Source of the DNA: Actinomycetospora cinnamomea
Lineage (GTDB): Bacteria; Actinomycetota; Actinomycetes; Mycobacteriales; Pseudonocardiaceae
Direction of reading: 5' to 3'
DNA length: 64,000 bases
NCBI RefSeq assembly: GCF_003096675.1
Contig: NZ_QEKW01000001.1
Span: forward strand, 558,001 to 622,000
Shown here: piece after piece, positions 1 through 9,300 of the stretch
How the letters are laid out: each line of letters opens with the position of its first letter
Numbering within the stretch: the first letter of the stretch is position 1
Notes under the pieces: generated by a model
Seen by the model: only the letters and a program-made list of their open reading frames with translations
Databases searched by the model: none
Told to the model about the DNA's origin: nothing
Translations under genes and position numbers: made by a program

Positions 1-696
1 GCGAAGCACCCCGTGGTGCGCGGCGTGCTGCTCATCGACGTCGCCGCGATGGTGTTCGCGCTGCCCTACGTGCTGTTCCCGCAGCTGGCCATCGAGGTGT
101 TCTCGGCCGGCCCCGAGGCCGTCGGGCTGCTCTACACCGCGCCCGCGGTCGGGGCGATGGTGGCCGCGCTGACCAGCGGCTGGACCACGCACGTGCACCA
201 CTCGGGCCGCGTGCTCGTGGTCGCGGTGCTGGCGTACGGGGCGGCGATCGCCGGCGTCGGGTTCGCCGGCTCGCTGCCCCTGGCGCTGGCGTTCCTCGCG
301 GTCGCGGGGGCCTGCGACATGATCTCCGAGGTGCTGCGCCGCGCTCTGCTCGCGCACTGCACCCCCGACCATCTCCAGGGCCGCGTGTCCAGCGTCTGGC
401 TCGCGCAGGCCACCGTCGGGCCCTCGGCCGGCGGGGTCGAGGCCGGTGTCGCGTCGCGGCTGCTGGGGCCCGGCCCGGCGGTCGCCACCGGCGGCGCGAT
501 CTGCGTCGTCGCGACGGCCGCACTCGCCGCCTCCCTGCCGCCGCTGCGCCGCGTGAGCCTGCGCGCCGACGCGTGGGCGGCCCATCCGGCCGAGCCGACC
601 CCGGGCATCCCGGAGCGCGCCCCGCTCGAGCCCGAGGCGGAGATCGAGGGCGCCGTGGAGGACCCCGTGGAGGGACTGCCCGAGCAGCGAGGGTGA
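1..696 (+). CDS. EntS-like MFS siderophore exporter, C-terminal part
   Basis: The reading frame is open from base 1, so the start lies left of the window. The 231 visible residues alternate hydrophobic helices and short loops (about six membrane segments, e.g. VLLIDVAAMVFALPYVLFPQ), as in the C-terminal half of a major facilitator. The stretch MISEVLRRALLAHCTPDHLQGRVSS resembles the EntS/enterobactin-exporter class (recognition from memory). The last 40 residues are an acidic, proline-rich cytoplasmic tail. Its position beside 2,3-dihydroxybenzoate and ferric-siderophore uptake genes suggests export of the finished siderophore. The stop codon lies in the loop of a 10-bp hairpin (684-706). Confidence 0.75.
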   Translation, partial: AKHPVVRGVLLIDVAAMVFALPYVLFPQLAIEVFSAGPEAVGLLYTAPAVGAMVAALTSGWTTHVHHSGRVLVVAVLAYGAAIAGVGFAGSLPLALAFLAVAGACDMISEVLRRALLAHCTPDHLQGRVSSVWLAQATVGPSAGGVEAGVASRLLGPGPAVATGGAICVVATAALAASLPPLRRVSLRADAWAAHPAEPTPGIPERAPLEPEAEIEGAVEDPVEGLPEQRG

Positions 697-736
697 CCCT
701 CGCTGCGTCCCACGCACCCAGGGGGTCCCTCGCTCC
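684..736. repeat. Palindromic repeat family C, isolated copy (also hairpin terminator)
   Basis: Bases 684-693 and 697-706 are a perfect 10-bp inverted repeat with the MFS stop codon TGA as its loop, so it can end transcription. The whole 53-bp block aligns without gaps, with identical ends (GCAGCGAGGG and CCCTCGCT) and an identical GCTGCGTC centre, to the minus strand of the units tandemly repeated in the cydDC linker (43862-44062). Confidence 0.6.
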
Positions 737-832
737 GCGCTTCCGGCCCGAGACCACTCCCGGTCCGATGTGTCGGGCGCACCCCGACCCGGGCATCCCC
801 GACCTCCGCACCCGAGGAGAAGGGACTCCCCC

Positions 833-1012
833 ATGGCGGACACCGGCAGCGAAGGCAAGGCCGACGAGGTCAAGGGCAAGGTCAAGGAGACCGCGGGCCA
901 GGCCACCGGCGACGACGAGCTCAAGAGCCAGGGCAAGGGGGACCAGGCGAAGGGCGACGTCAAGCAGGCGGGTCAGAAGATCAAGGACGCGGTCACCCCG
1001 AACAACAAGTGA
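833..1012 (+). CDS. CsbD-like stress protein
   Basis: A 59-residue, very hydrophilic, Lys/Asp/Gly-rich protein with the CsbD pattern: KADEVKGKVKETAGQATGDD, then repeated KGDQAKGDVKQ. CsbD proteins are small general-stress proteins of unknown mechanism, often sigma-factor controlled. The start at 833 is chosen because GAGGAGAAGG lies 8-10 nt upstream; an earlier in-frame start at 770 would add an arginine/proline-rich leader unlike the family. It is a single gene followed by a strong hairpin. Confidence 0.85.
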   Translation: MADTGSEGKADEVKGKVKETAGQATGDDELKSQGKGDQAKGDVKQAGQKIKDAVTPNNK

Positions 1013-1043
1013 CACCTCGGGCCAGGCGGACCCGCACCTGACC

Positions 1044-1080
1044 GTCGAGCCGCACCGGGCCCCGCCCGGTGCGGCTCGAC
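1044..1080. terminator. Bidirectional terminator hairpin
   Basis: Perfect 16-bp inverted repeat (1044-1059 with 1065-1080) and a 5-nt loop, placed between the convergent CsbD and siderophore-interacting protein genes. Confidence 0.8.
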
Positions 1081-1092
1081 GTCGTCGGGGCC

Positions 1093-1965
1093 CTACTCGG
1101 GGGCGCCGTCGTCCCCGCCGGGCGCGTGGTGGTCGTGGTTCACGACGCCCCGGCGCCAGTAGCCGTCGACGTCGAGGTGGCGTGAGCACACGTCCTCGCG
1201 GGCGCGCAGCATCCGCCGCACGGGACGCAGCGCGCCCGCCTCCCCCGCCACCCAGACGAACCCGCGTCCGGCGGGCGGGGTCATCGCGGCGAGTGCGTCG
1301 TGGAGCAGCGTGGCCTCGCCCGCGGGCACGCCGTCGCGGTGCAGCCAGTGCACCGTGAGATCGGCGGCGGACGCGAGCTCCTGCTCCTCGGCGGCATCGG
1401 CGACCTCGCAGAACACCTCGGCACGCGCGCCGGCGGGCAGCTCGGCGAGCCAGCGCCCGATCGCCGGCAGCGCGGTCTCGTCGCCCGCGAGCACGTACCA
1501 GTCGAGGCTGTCGTCGACGACCTCCGAACCCCGCGGGCCCAGCACCCCGACGCGCAGGCCGGGACGCGCCGACGCCGCCCACGCCCCGGCGAGCCCGCCG
1601 GCGTGGACGACCATGTCGAGGTCCAGCTCGCCGGCCTCCCGGTCGAGGCGACGCACGGTGTAGTCGCGGTAGTTCCGCGGCGTCCCGGGCGGCGGCGGCA
1701 CGAGCCCGTGCTCGCCGACCTGCGGCATCACCGGCAGCTCGTCGCCCGGCGACGGGAAGAAGACCTTGACGTGGTCGGTGGCCGCGGCGCCGGGCAGCTC
1801 GGAGAAGTCCCCCGCGAGCGTCACGCGGGCCATCCGCGGGGTCAGGCGCTCGACGCGCACGACCTCCGCGAGGCGGGGCCGCAGGCCGTAGAGGACGCGG
1901 GAGACGGGGGCCGGCGCCCCGTCGATCCACTGCCGTGCCGGGGCCGGTGTGTCGACGCTGGTCAT
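1093..1965 (-). CDS. Siderophore-interacting protein (ferric-siderophore reductase)
   Basis: 290 residues of the SIP/ViuB family: an N-terminal FAD-binding barrel (about 25-150) and a C-terminal NAD(P)H-binding half (about 150-280). The flavin-binding RNYRDYTVRR segment (family pattern R-x-Y-T) is at about residue 100, and GPRGS and VWVAGEAGA patterns follow. Members reduce the iron of imported ferric siderophores in the cytoplasm to release Fe(II). It is the last gene of a minus-strand operon (aryl carrier protein, MbtH, SIP) that begins just after an iron box, so iron repression is expected. Confidence 0.9.
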   Translation of the reverse strand: MTSVDTPAPARQWIDGAPAPVSRVLYGLRPRLAEVVRVERLTPRMARVTLAGDFSELPGAAATDHVKVFFPSPGDELPVMPQVGEHGLVPPPPGTPRNYRDYTVRRLDREAGELDLDMVVHAGGLAGAWAASARPGLRVGVLGPRGSEVVDDSLDWYVLAGDETALPAIGRWLAELPAGARAEVFCEVADAAEEQELASAADLTVHWLHRDGVPAGEATLLHDALAAMTPPAGRGFVWVAGEAGALRPVRRMLRAREDVCSRHLDVDGYWRRGVVNHDHHAPGGDDGAPE

Positions 1966-1977
1966 CGCGATCGCTCC

Positions 1978-2202
1978 CTACTCGGCGGCCGTGCGCTCGA
2001 CGAGGCTGCGCGGCCGCAGGTCGGTCCAGTGCGTCTCGACGTACGACACGCACGCGGCGCGCGTCTCGCCCTCGGGTGCCTCGCCGAGGACGACCCGCCA
2101 CCCGTCCGGGACGTCGGCGAACACGGGCCACAGGCTGTGCTGGCCCTCGTCGTTGACGAGCACGAGGAACCGCCCGTCCTCGTCGTCGAAGGGATTGGTC
2201 AC
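1978..2202 (-). CDS. MbtH-like NRPS partner protein
   Basis: 74 residues with the full MbtH signature: [24 protein letters not shown] at the N-terminus, then WRVVLGEA and a [10 protein letters not shown]-terminal motif. MbtH proteins bind and activate adenylation domains of nonribosomal peptide synthetases. Its presence implies that a partner NRPS is encoded nearby, yet none lies in this window. The start codon overlaps the stop of the carrier-protein gene by 4 nt, so the two are translationally coupled. Confidence 0.95.
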   Translation of the reverse strand: MTNPFDDEDGRFLVLVNDEGQHSLWPVFADVPDGWRVVLGEAPEGETRAACVSYVETHWTDLRPRSLVERTAAE

Positions 2203-2468
2203 GTCGTCGCTCCCCGCTGCTCGCCGCCCAGCAGGCGCACCCAGGCGTCGAGCGTGGGCGTCTCGGCCAGATCGATGAACCCGACCTCGCTGCCGCCGGA
2301 GCGCCAGGACTCGACGAGGCTCATCAGCCGGATCGAGTCGAGGCCCCGGTCGAGCAGGTCGTCGTGGTCGCCGATGGCCTCCGGCGGCTCCTCGAGGGCC
2401 GCGGCGACGTCGGCGCGCATGCGCTCGATGTCGACAGCGGCGGCCGGGTCTCCGTCCGGGGTGGCCAC
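2199..2468 (-). CDS. Stand-alone aryl carrier protein
   Basis: 89 residues forming one phosphopantetheine-binding domain. [20 protein letters not shown] contains the Ser that takes the phosphopantetheine arm, and the downstream [15 protein letters not shown] resembles the C-terminal ArCP domain of EntB. In E. coli this domain is fused to isochorismatase; here the isochorismatase (5490-6245) lacks it, so this small protein probably receives 2,3-dihydroxybenzoate from the DhbE ligase. It is the first gene after the iron box at 2500-2518. Confidence 0.9.
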   Translation of the reverse strand: MATPDGDPAAAVDIERMRADVAAALEEPPEAIGDHDDLLDRGLDSIRLMSLVESWRSGGSEVGFIDLAETPTLDAWVRLLGGEQRGATT

Positions 2469-2499
2469 GGGGACGTCCTCTCCGTCGAGATCGGTTCCT

Positions 2500-2518
2500 G
2501 TAGGGGAGCCTAACCTAA
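2500..2518 (-). promoter_or_regulatory. IdeR/DmdR iron box
   Basis: By eye 15 of 19 positions match the inverted-repeat consensus TTAGGTTAGGCTAACCTAA, including the complete right half CTAACCTAA. It sits 31 bp upstream of the carrier-protein start, where IdeR-Fe(II) would block transcription. Confidence 0.85.
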
Positions 2519-2555
2519 GGAGTACGCCCGGGCAGTGGCACGGGCCACGAAGGTG

Positions 2556-3389
2556 TCACGGGCCGGTCGCGGCGCGAGCGGCGACGTCCTGGTGCTCGCG
2601 GCGCGTCTCCCGGCCCGCGGGCACGATCATCGGGGTGCCGGTCTGCGGGTCGGGCACGACCTGGCTGGTGATGCCGAAGACGGCCTTCACCAGGTCGGCG
2701 TCCACGATCTCCGCCGGCGGCCCCTGCGCCACGATCGCGCCCTCGCGCATGGCGACGAGGTGGGTGGCGTAGCGGCAGGCGTGGTTGAGGTCGTGCAGCA
2801 CCGCGACGAGCGTGCGCTCGCCGTCGGCGTGCAGGTCGGCGCACAGGTCGAGCACGTCGAGCTGGAAGGCGATGTCGAGGAACGTCGTGGGCTCGTCGAG
2901 CAGCAGCAGCGGGGTCTGCTGCGCGAGCACCATCGCGATCCAGACCCGCTGGCGCTGGCCGCCCGAGAGCTGGCCGACGTCGCGTTCCGCGAGCTCGGCG
3001 ACGCCGGTGGCCGCCATGGCCTCGCGCACGGCCTCCTCGTCGGCGACCGACCACTGCCGCAGCAGGGACTGGTGCGGGTAACGCCCGCGGGCCACGAGGT
3101 CGAGCACCGTGATCCCGTCGGGCGCGGTCGGGCTCTGCGGCAGCAGAGCCAGCCGGCGCGCCACCTCCTTGGGCCCGTAGGAACCGATCGGACGACCGTC
3201 GAGCGTCACCGACCCCGCGGCCGGCTTGATCATGCGGGCCAGCCCGCGCAGGAGCGTCGACTTGCCGCACGCGTTCGGGCCGACGACCACGGTGAAGGAG
3301 CCGTCGGGGACGGCGACGTCGAGATCGCGGATCACCGTGCGCTGCTCGTAGGCCAACGTCACGCCGTCGGCGCGCAGACGAGCGCTCAT
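2556..3389 (-). CDS. fepC: Ferric-siderophore ABC transporter ATPase
   Basis: 277 residues of the FepC/FecE family. Walker A GPNACGKSTLLRG is near residue 38, the signature LSGGQRQRVWIAMVLAQ near 140, Walker B LLLLDEPTTFLD next and the switch His in VAVLHDLNHA. It powers import through the two membrane subunits encoded just upstream. ATG at 3389 is chosen because it overlaps the permease stop (ATGA). Last gene of the long minus-strand siderophore operon. Confidence 0.93.
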   Translation of the reverse strand: MSARLRADGVTLAYEQRTVIRDLDVAVPDGSFTVVVGPNACGKSTLLRGLARMIKPAAGSVTLDGRPIGSYGPKEVARRLALLPQSPTAPDGITVLDLVARGRYPHQSLLRQWSVADEEAVREAMAATGVAELAERDVGQLSGGQRQRVWIAMVLAQQTPLLLLDEPTTFLDIAFQLDVLDLCADLHADGERTLVAVLHDLNHACRYATHLVAMREGAIVAQGPPAEIVDADLVKAVFGITSQVVPDPQTGTPMIVPAGRETRREHQDVAARAATGP

Positions 3390-4429
3390 CTCCCGGCCCT
3401 CCACTCCCGCGCCAGCAACCACACCAGGTACAGCCCGCCGATCGCCGCGGTCATGGTGCCCGCGGGGAACTGGGTGGGCGCGGCGAGGCGCTGCCCGAGC
3501 ACGTCGCCCGCGAGCAGCAGCACCGCGCCCATGAGCCCGGCCGCCAGCATGCCCGGCCCGGTGGTGCCGGTGATCCGCCGGGCCAGCTGGGGCGCCGCGA
3601 GCGCGACGAACGCGATGGGCCCGACGGCCGCGGTCGCCACGCCGACGAGCGCGACGCCGACCAGCAGCGTCGCCACCCGCGTGCCCTCGACGGCGACGCC
3701 GAGGCCGCGCGCCACGTCGTCGCCCATGCCGAGGAGGTCGAGCCGCCGGCTGCCCGCGGCGGCGATCGGCACGAGCAGCACCAACGCGACGGACACCGCG
3801 ACGACCTCCGGCCACCCGCGGGCGTTGAGCGTGCCGACCAGCCAGCTCTGCGCGGCCACCGCGGTCTGCAGGTCGGTGCGCAGGATGAGGAGGTTGTTGA
3901 GCGCGGCGAGCACGGCGTTGACGCCGATGCCCACGAGCACCAGGCGGTAGCCGCCGACCACGCCGCCGAGCAGGGCCTGGACGGCGAGCGCCGTGACCAG
4001 CGTCCCGACGACCGCGCCGAGCGTGGTCCCGGCGGGCCCGCCGCCGGCGAGCACGATCGCGACGAGCGCGCCGGACGCCGCGCCCGTGGTGAACCCGAGC
4101 AGATCGGGGCTCGCGAGGTTGTTGCGGGCCAGCGACTGGAACACCGCACCCGCCACCCCCAGCGCGGCGCCGACCACCAGGGCGAGCACCACCCGCGGCG
4201 CGCGCAGCCCCAGCACCACGTACTGCTGGGCCTGCGAGCCGGAGCCCGTCAGCGCGCCGATCACCTCGCCGACCGACAGCTGGTAGTCCCCGAGGGTCAT
4301 GGCCAGGGCCCCGAGCACGACGGCCGCCGCGATCAGGGCGAGCGTGGCGGTGACCGCGCGCGGGCGCACCCGCACCGAGACCCGCTCGGTGCGCACCACG
4401 GGTCCGGTGGGCAGGGTCGGGACGTTCAC
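3386..4429 (-). CDS. fepG: Ferric-siderophore ABC permease subunit 2
   Basis: 347 residues with about nine to ten membrane helices of the FecCD/BtuC type. Recognisable family segments are GAVFQSLARNNLASPDLLGFTTGA near residue 95 and a PIAFVALAAPQLARRI loop that contacts the ATPase. The GTG start at 4429 overlaps the stop of the preceding permease (GTGA); an ATG-started frame further upstream would run through the other permease. It pairs with the 4426-5493 product to form the channel. Confidence 0.93.
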   Translation of the reverse strand: MNVPTLPTGPVVRTERVSVRVRPRAVTATLALIAAAVVLGALAMTLGDYQLSVGEVIGALTGSGSQAQQYVVLGLRAPRVVLALVVGAALGVAGAVFQSLARNNLASPDLLGFTTGAASGALVAIVLAGGGPAGTTLGAVVGTLVTALAVQALLGGVVGGYRLVLVGIGVNAVLAALNNLLILRTDLQTAVAAQSWLVGTLNARGWPEVVAVSVALVLLVPIAAAGSRRLDLLGMGDDVARGLGVAVEGTRVATLLVGVALVGVATAAVGPIAFVALAAPQLARRITGTTGPGMLAAGLMGAVLLLAGDVLGQRLAAPTQFPAGTMTAAIGGLYLVWLLAREWRAGR

Positions 4430-5493
4430 AGCGCTACCACCCGCCGTCGACGGGCGATCGCGAGGAAGACGGGGGCGCCGACGAACGCGGTGACCACCCC
4501 GACCTCGAGCTCGGCGGGGATCACGACCACGCGGCCGACCACGTCGGCGCAGACCACGAGCAGGCCGCCGAGCACCATCGACCAGGGCACCACCCAGCGC
4601 TGGTCGGGGCCGGTGACCACCCGCGCGAGGTGCGGCACGGCGAGTCCCACGAACGCGATCGGCCCGCAGGCCGCCGTCGCGCCGCCGCAGAGCAGCACGA
4701 TCCCGACGCCCGTGAGCGCGCGGATGCGCCCGACCCGCACGCCCAGCGCGCGGGCCGTCTCCTCCCCCAGCGCCAGCGCGTTGAGGGCGCGCGCGAGGCC
4801 GACCGCGAGCAGGAACCCGACGAGCAGGAACGGCAGGACCTGCACCAGCGCCTGCGGGTCGCGGCCGGTGAGCGACCCGACGCGCCACACGCGGTACTGG
4901 TCGAAGGTGGTGGCGTCGACGAGCACCGCCGCGTAGATGACGCCCTGCAGCGACGCGCCGACCGCGGTGCCGGCCAGCGCCAGCCGCGCGGGCGTGGCCC
5001 CGCTGCGGCCGGTGGCGCCGAGCAGGTAGACGAGCACGGCCACGATCGCCGCACCGGCCAGCGAGAACCACACGTAGCCGTTCAGGGAGGTGATCCCGAA
5101 CAGCATGATCCCGGCGACGATCGCCGCCGCGGCGCCCCAGTTGATGCCCAGCACGCCGGGGTCGGCGAGCGGGTTGCGCGTCAGCGCCTGCATCAGCGCG
5201 CCCGCCGCACCGAGGGCGACGCCGACGGCGAGGCCCAGCAGCGTGCGCGGGAGCCGCTGCTCGAGCACGACCACCGCGTCGGTGTCGGTGGGCGACGCGG
5301 GCCCGGAGAGCAGCGCGTCGAGCACGACCCCGGGCGCGATCCCGCGGCTGCCGACCATGAGGCTCGCCACGACGGCCAGCGCGAGCAGTACCAGGGCGAC
5401 CACCAGCCCGCCGGCGCGCAGCGAGGTGGGCCGGGTCGGCGGGGCGTCCGCGCCCGGGGTGATGTCGGGGGTGCGGGTGGACGGCACGGTCAC
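4426..5493 (-). CDS. fepD: Ferric-siderophore ABC permease subunit 1
   Basis: 355 residues, FecCD family: a short basic/proline-rich N-terminus, a first membrane helix at about 25-45, the GALMQALTRNPLADPGVLGINWGA segment near 100, and the ATPase-coupling loop GPIAFVGLAVPHLARVV near 265. First subunit of the Fep-like importer. Start and stop codons overlap both neighbours by 4 nt, so dhbB-fepD-fepG-fepC are translated as a chain. Confidence 0.93.
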   Translation of the reverse strand: MTVPSTRTPDITPGADAPPTRPTSLRAGGLVVALVLLALAVVASLMVGSRGIAPGVVLDALLSGPASPTDTDAVVVLEQRLPRTLLGLAVGVALGAAGALMQALTRNPLADPGVLGINWGAAAAIVAGIMLFGITSLNGYVWFSLAGAAIVAVLVYLLGATGRSGATPARLALAGTAVGASLQGVIYAAVLVDATTFDQYRVWRVGSLTGRDPQALVQVLPFLLVGFLLAVGLARALNALALGEETARALGVRVGRIRALTGVGIVLLCGGATAACGPIAFVGLAVPHLARVVTGPDQRWVVPWSMVLGGLLVVCADVVGRVVVIPAELEVGVVTAFVGAPVFLAIARRRRVVAL

Positions 5494-6245
5494 GCGGGCG
5501 CCTCCCGGGCAACGGCCACGGCGCCGTCACCCGGCCCGTCACTCAGCCCGTCACCCGGCCCGTCACCCGGCCCGTCACCCGGCCCGTCACCCAGCCCGTC
5601 ACCCAGCGCCTCGAGCGCGTGCGCGGTGGACGTGACCACCCCGCACCGCTGGGCGGTCCAGGCCAGGGCCTGCTCGTGGTGGCCGCGGGAGAAGTCGGCG
5701 ACGGCGTCGGCGACGAGGAACGGCTGCACGTCGCGCATGAAGGCCTCCACGGCGGTCACCATGCACCCGATGTGGGCGTAGATGCCGGTGATCAGCAGCT
5801 GGTCACGGCCCCACCGGTCGAGCAGCTCGGCCAGCGGGCTGCGCTGGAACGCGCTGTAGCGCCACTTGGTGAGCACCTCGTCGCCGGGCTCGGGGGCGAG
5901 CTCGTCGACGATGGCCACCACCTCGGGATCCTCGGCGTACGCGGCGGCCGGGCCGCGGCCCCAGAAGTCGTCGAGCAGGCCGCGCTCGGCGGGCGGCTGC
6001 TCGCCCGGCTGCGCGGTGTAGACCACGGGCACGCCGCGGGCGCGCGCCCGGCCCGCCAGCGCGCCGATGTGCTCCACCAGCAGGCTCACCGGCTCGTCGG
6101 TCCGCGAGAACGGCGCCAGGAAGTAGCGCTGCATGTCGTGCACCAGCAGCACCGCGCGGCGGGGATCGGGCGACCAGTCCGGCCGGCTGGCGGGCAGCTC
6201 GCCGGCCCGCGGCATCGGGTACGGCGCGATCGACGGCAGGCTCAC
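5490..6245 (-). CDS. dhbB: Isochorismatase with low-complexity Gly-Asp-Pro tail
   Basis: 251 residues. The cysteine-hydrolase fold carries the isochorismatase catalytic set: Asp in [10 protein letters not shown], Lys in LTKWRYSAF and Cys in [13 protein letters not shown]. It converts isochorismate to 2,3-dihydro-2,3-dihydroxybenzoate plus pyruvate. EntB/DhbB normally continues into a carrier domain; here the enzyme ends at about residue 210 and is followed by a Gly-Asp-Gly-(Pro/Leu) repeat tail from a 12-bp minisatellite. The carrier domain is a separate gene (2199-2468). The GTG start at 6245 overlaps the dhbE stop. Confidence 0.92.
   Translation of the reverse strand: MSLPSIAPYPMPRAGELPASRPDWSPDPRRAVLLVHDMQRYFLAPFSRTDEPVSLLVEHIGALAGRARARGVPVVYTAQPGEQPPAERGLLDDFWGRGPAAAYAEDPEVVAIVDELAPEPGDEVLTKWRYSAFQRSPLAELLDRWGRDQLLITGIYAHIGCMVTAVEAFMRDVQPFLVADAVADFSRGHHEQALAWTAQRCGVVTSTAHALEALGDGLGDGPGDGPGDGPGDGLSDGPGDGAVAVAREAPA
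5526..5609. repeat. 12-bp minisatellite, 7 units, in dhbB
   Basis: Seven tandem copies of a 12-bp unit (plus-strand GTCACCCGGCCC with a few substitutions), in frame, encoding the Gly-Asp-Gly-Pro tail of the isochorismatase. Confidence 0.9.
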
Positions 6246-7975
6246 GGGTTCCCCTCCTCCTGGTCCTCCTGGTCGGACGCGGTCCTCCCCGCACGCCAGT
6301 GATCGGCCAGGGCCGCCCGCAGGGCCCGGCGGCTGGTCTTGCCCACCCCGGTCACCGGGAACGCCTCGACGACCTCGACCGTGTCGGGGACCTTGTAGGC
6401 GGCCACCCCCCGGTCGCGGACGAAGCGGCGCAGCGCGGCGCTGCGCGGCGGCTCGCGGTCGGCCACCGGGATGACGTAGGCGTGGGTGCGCTCGCCGAGG
6501 AAGTCGTCGGGCACGCCCACGATCGCGGCGTCGACGACGTCGGGATGGGCGAGCAGGTGGTTCTCGACCTCCTCCGCGGCGATCTTCTCGCCGCCGCGGT
6601 TGATCTGCTCCTTCACCCGCCCCGAGACCACGACGTCGCCGCGGTCGGTGATCCGGACCAGGTCGCCGGTGCGGTAGAAGCCGTCGGGGGTGAACGCTCC
6701 CGCGTTGTGCCCCTCCGCGCGGTAGTAGCCGCGGATCGTGTACGGCCCGCGGGTGAGCAGCGCCCCGACCTCGCCGGGCGCGACCTCGCGCTCGTCCGGG
6801 TCGTCGGGGTCGACGACCCGGATCTCGTCGTCGGGCGAGATCGGCCGGCCCTGGGTGTGCAGCACGACGTCGGCGGGGTCGTCGAGGCGCGTGTAGTTCA
6901 CCAGCCCTTCGGCCATGCCGAACACCTGCTGCAGGCGCGCGCCGAGCGCCGGCTCGATCCGCCGCGCCAGTTCCGGCGCGCACTTCGCCCCGCCGACCTG
7001 CAGCACCTCGAGGCTCGTGAGGTCGCGCTGCGTCCGCGGGGCGGCCTGCACCCACGCCGCAGCCAGCGGCGGCACGACCGCGGCCATCGTCACCCGCTCG
7101 CTCTCGATCAGCCCGAAGCAGGTGTCGGGGTCGGGCGCCGGCGCGAGCACCGACGTCCCGCCGGCGTGCACCACCCCGAGCAGCCCGGGGGAGCTCATCG
7201 TGAAGTTGTGGGCGGCCGGCAGCACCGCCAGGTACACGGTCTCCGGGGAGAGCGCGCAGATGTCCGCGCTGGCCCGCACGCTGTAGAGGTAGTCGTCGTG
7301 GGTCCGCGGGATGAGCTTGGGCAGCCCCGTGGTCCCGCCCGAGAGCTGCAGGAACGCCACCGATGACGGGTCGGCGCCGTCCCCGGGCAGGTCCCCGGGC
7401 GGTGGGCGGCGCAGCGCCGAGAGCCCGAGCGCCCCGGCGGGCAGGTCGGGGGCGGCGGTGGGGGCGGCGACGAGGACGTGCCGCACGCTCGGCACCTCCG
7501 CGGCCACCTCCGCCGCGGCGACCGCGTGATCGAATCGGTCGTGGCGTCCGACGGTCACGATCGCCCTCGCCTCGGCGTGCTCGGCGAAGTAGCGGATCTC
7601 GCTGGCGCGGTGCGCGGGCAGGGCGAACACCGGCAGGGCGCCGAGCCGGAACAGCGCGAACACGACCTCGAGGTACTCGGGGACGTTGGGCAGCCACACG
7701 ACCACTCGGTCGCCCGGTGCCACCCCGACCTCGACCAGCCCCGCGGCCAGCCCGCGGGCGCGCGCGTCGAGCTCGGTGTAGGTCCAACGCTGCGGGCCCG
7801 ACGGCCCGGTGCCGACGACCGCGGTGCGCTCACCGTGGGCCGCGACGGCCTCGTCGAGCAGGTCGGGCAACGTCCGGCCCGTCCAGTACCCGGCGGCCCG
7901 GTAGCGCTCGGCGACCTCCGGCGGGTACGGGACGACGCCCTCGCCCACGGGGCGCGGGGTGCGCGTGGCGGTCAC
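6242..7975 (-). CDS. dhbE: 2,3-dihydroxybenzoate-AMP ligase
   Basis: 577 residues, slightly longer than EntE. Adenylation motifs appear in order: phosphate loop [20 protein letters not shown] near residue 215, [15 protein letters not shown] near 345, YRTGDLVRI near 430 and [20 protein letters not shown] near 445. The Asn of [11 protein letters not shown] matches the aryl-acid specificity region of the DhbE/EntE/YbtE group. It activates 2,3-dihydroxybenzoate with ATP and loads the aryl carrier protein. GTG at 7975 overlaps the dhbC stop. Confidence 0.95.
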   Translation of the reverse strand: MTATRTPRPVGEGVVPYPPEVAERYRAAGYWTGRTLPDLLDEAVAAHGERTAVVGTGPSGPQRWTYTELDARARGLAAGLVEVGVAPGDRVVVWLPNVPEYLEVVFALFRLGALPVFALPAHRASEIRYFAEHAEARAIVTVGRHDRFDHAVAAAEVAAEVPSVRHVLVAAPTAAPDLPAGALGLSALRRPPPGDLPGDGADPSSVAFLQLSGGTTGLPKLIPRTHDDYLYSVRASADICALSPETVYLAVLPAAHNFTMSSPGLLGVVHAGGTSVLAPAPDPDTCFGLIESERVTMAAVVPPLAAAWVQAAPRTQRDLTSLEVLQVGGAKCAPELARRIEPALGARLQQVFGMAEGLVNYTRLDDPADVVLHTQGRPISPDDEIRVVDPDDPDEREVAPGEVGALLTRGPYTIRGYYRAEGHNAGAFTPDGFYRTGDLVRITDRGDVVVSGRVKEQINRGGEKIAAEEVENHLLAHPDVVDAAIVGVPDDFLGERTHAYVIPVADREPPRSAALRRFVRDRGVAAYKVPDTVEVVEAFPVTGVGKTSRRALRAALADHWRAGRTASDQEDQEEGNP

Positions 7976-9225
7976 GGCGTGGCCTCCAGCCCCAGCGCCG
8001 CGAGCAGCGTGCGGAACTTGGCGCCGGTCTCGGCCAGCTCCGCCTCCGGCCGCGAGCCCTCGACCACCCCGGCACCGGCGTAGACCCGGGCGGCGCGCCC
8101 CGACACCTCGGCGCAGCGGATCGCGAGGGCCCACTCGCCGTCGCCGTCGGCGTCGCACCACCCGACGAGCCCGGCGTAGAAGCCGCGCGGGAACTCCTCG
8201 AGCTCGGCGATGGCCTCGCGCGCCGCCCTCGTCGGCTCCCCGCACACCGCGGGTGTGGGGTGCAGCGCCTCGGCGAGCTCCAGCGAGGTCGGCGCGGGGT
8301 CGCGCAGCCGCCCCTCGATGCGGGTCGCGAGGTGCCACAGCGCCGGCGTGTGCGTCAGCGACGGGGCCTCGGGGACGTCGAGCGAGGTGCAGAACGGGGC
8401 GAGGCGCTCGGCGACGCGCTCGACGACCAGGGCGTGCTCGCGCCGGTCCTTGGCCGAGGCGGCCAGGGTCTCGCCGCGGCGCGCGTCCTCGTCGGGGTCG
8501 GGGCTGCGGGGCGCGGTGCCGGCCAGCGGCTGCGAGAGCACCGCGGCACCGCGGCGGGAGACGAGCAGCTCGGGGCTGGCGCCGAGGAGGGTGCGGGCGT
8601 CGGCCTCGTCGGCCTCGTCGGGGTCGGCGACATCGACCGCGAACGCGTAGCCCGCGGGGTTGCGGGCCGCGAGCCGCTCGAGGACCGCGGCGACGTCGAG
8701 CGGCTCCGGCGCGGTCAGGGTCGCCGCGCGGGCCAGCACCACCTTCTCCAGGCGGCCCTCGGCGATCATCTCCAGCGCCCGGCGCACGGCGGCCGCGTAG
8801 CGCGGGGGCGGCGGCTCGGCACGGAAGTCCCACCGGGTGCCGATCGAGGCGGGTGCGGACGGCGGTGCGGTCAGCGGTGGCGCCGGCGGCGCGTCCTCGG
8901 CGCTGCGCGACAGGGTGGGCGTGCGGTGCACGTGCGCGGGCACCACGAGGCGCGCGAGGCCGGGCGCGAACCCGACCGCGCCCACCACCAGCGGGTCCGG
9001 GTTGCCGGCGTCGCGGTCGGCGGCAAGGGTCGCGGCGGCTGCCGCGCCGACCGCGCCCGGGGCGGTCGCGGGCACGCGCGCCCGCACCCCGGCCGTGCGC
9101 AACGTCGCCTCGCGGGTGGAGAAGAGGAACGAGCCCGGACCGGAGCCGGGCGCGGGCGGGATGCCGGCCGCCACGTCCCCCGCGGGTGCGAGCTCCGGAC
9201 CGGCGTCGGTCGGGGTGCTGGTCAT
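7972..9225 (-). CDS. dhbC: Isochorismate synthase
   Basis: 417 residues of the chorismate-binding family; the conserved C-terminal core runs from about 165 to 410. Visible marks are the GCGEPT-like [28 protein letters not shown], and the Mg-binding [22 protein letters not shown]. It converts chorismate to isochorismate, the first step toward 2,3-dihydroxybenzoate. ATG start preceded by GGGAGGAC. The 75-bp gap to dhbA is the largest inside the operon. Confidence 0.94.
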   Translation of the reverse strand: MTSTPTDAGPELAPAGDVAAGIPPAPGSGPGSFLFSTREATLRTAGVRARVPATAPGAVGAAAAATLAADRDAGNPDPLVVGAVGFAPGLARLVVPAHVHRTPTLSRSAEDAPPAPPLTAPPSAPASIGTRWDFRAEPPPPRYAAAVRRALEMIAEGRLEKVVLARAATLTAPEPLDVAAVLERLAARNPAGYAFAVDVADPDEADEADARTLLGASPELLVSRRGAAVLSQPLAGTAPRSPDPDEDARRGETLAASAKDRREHALVVERVAERLAPFCTSLDVPEAPSLTHTPALWHLATRIEGRLRDPAPTSLELAEALHPTPAVCGEPTRAAREAIAELEEFPRGFYAGLVGWCDADGDGEWALAIRCAEVSGRAARVYAGAGVVEGSRPEAELAETGAKFRTLLAALGLEATP

Positions 9226-9300
9226 GCGGTCCTCCCACGGTGCGGGCCGAGCGGTGTCGTCGAGACGTGCGGGGACAGGGGTGGTGGTCGGCGGAGGAGG

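Noticed and set aside
5526-5609. CRISPR-like array
   Set aside because: The 12-bp units are contiguous without spacers and in frame with dhbB; the same applies to 53757-53840 and 56809-56868.
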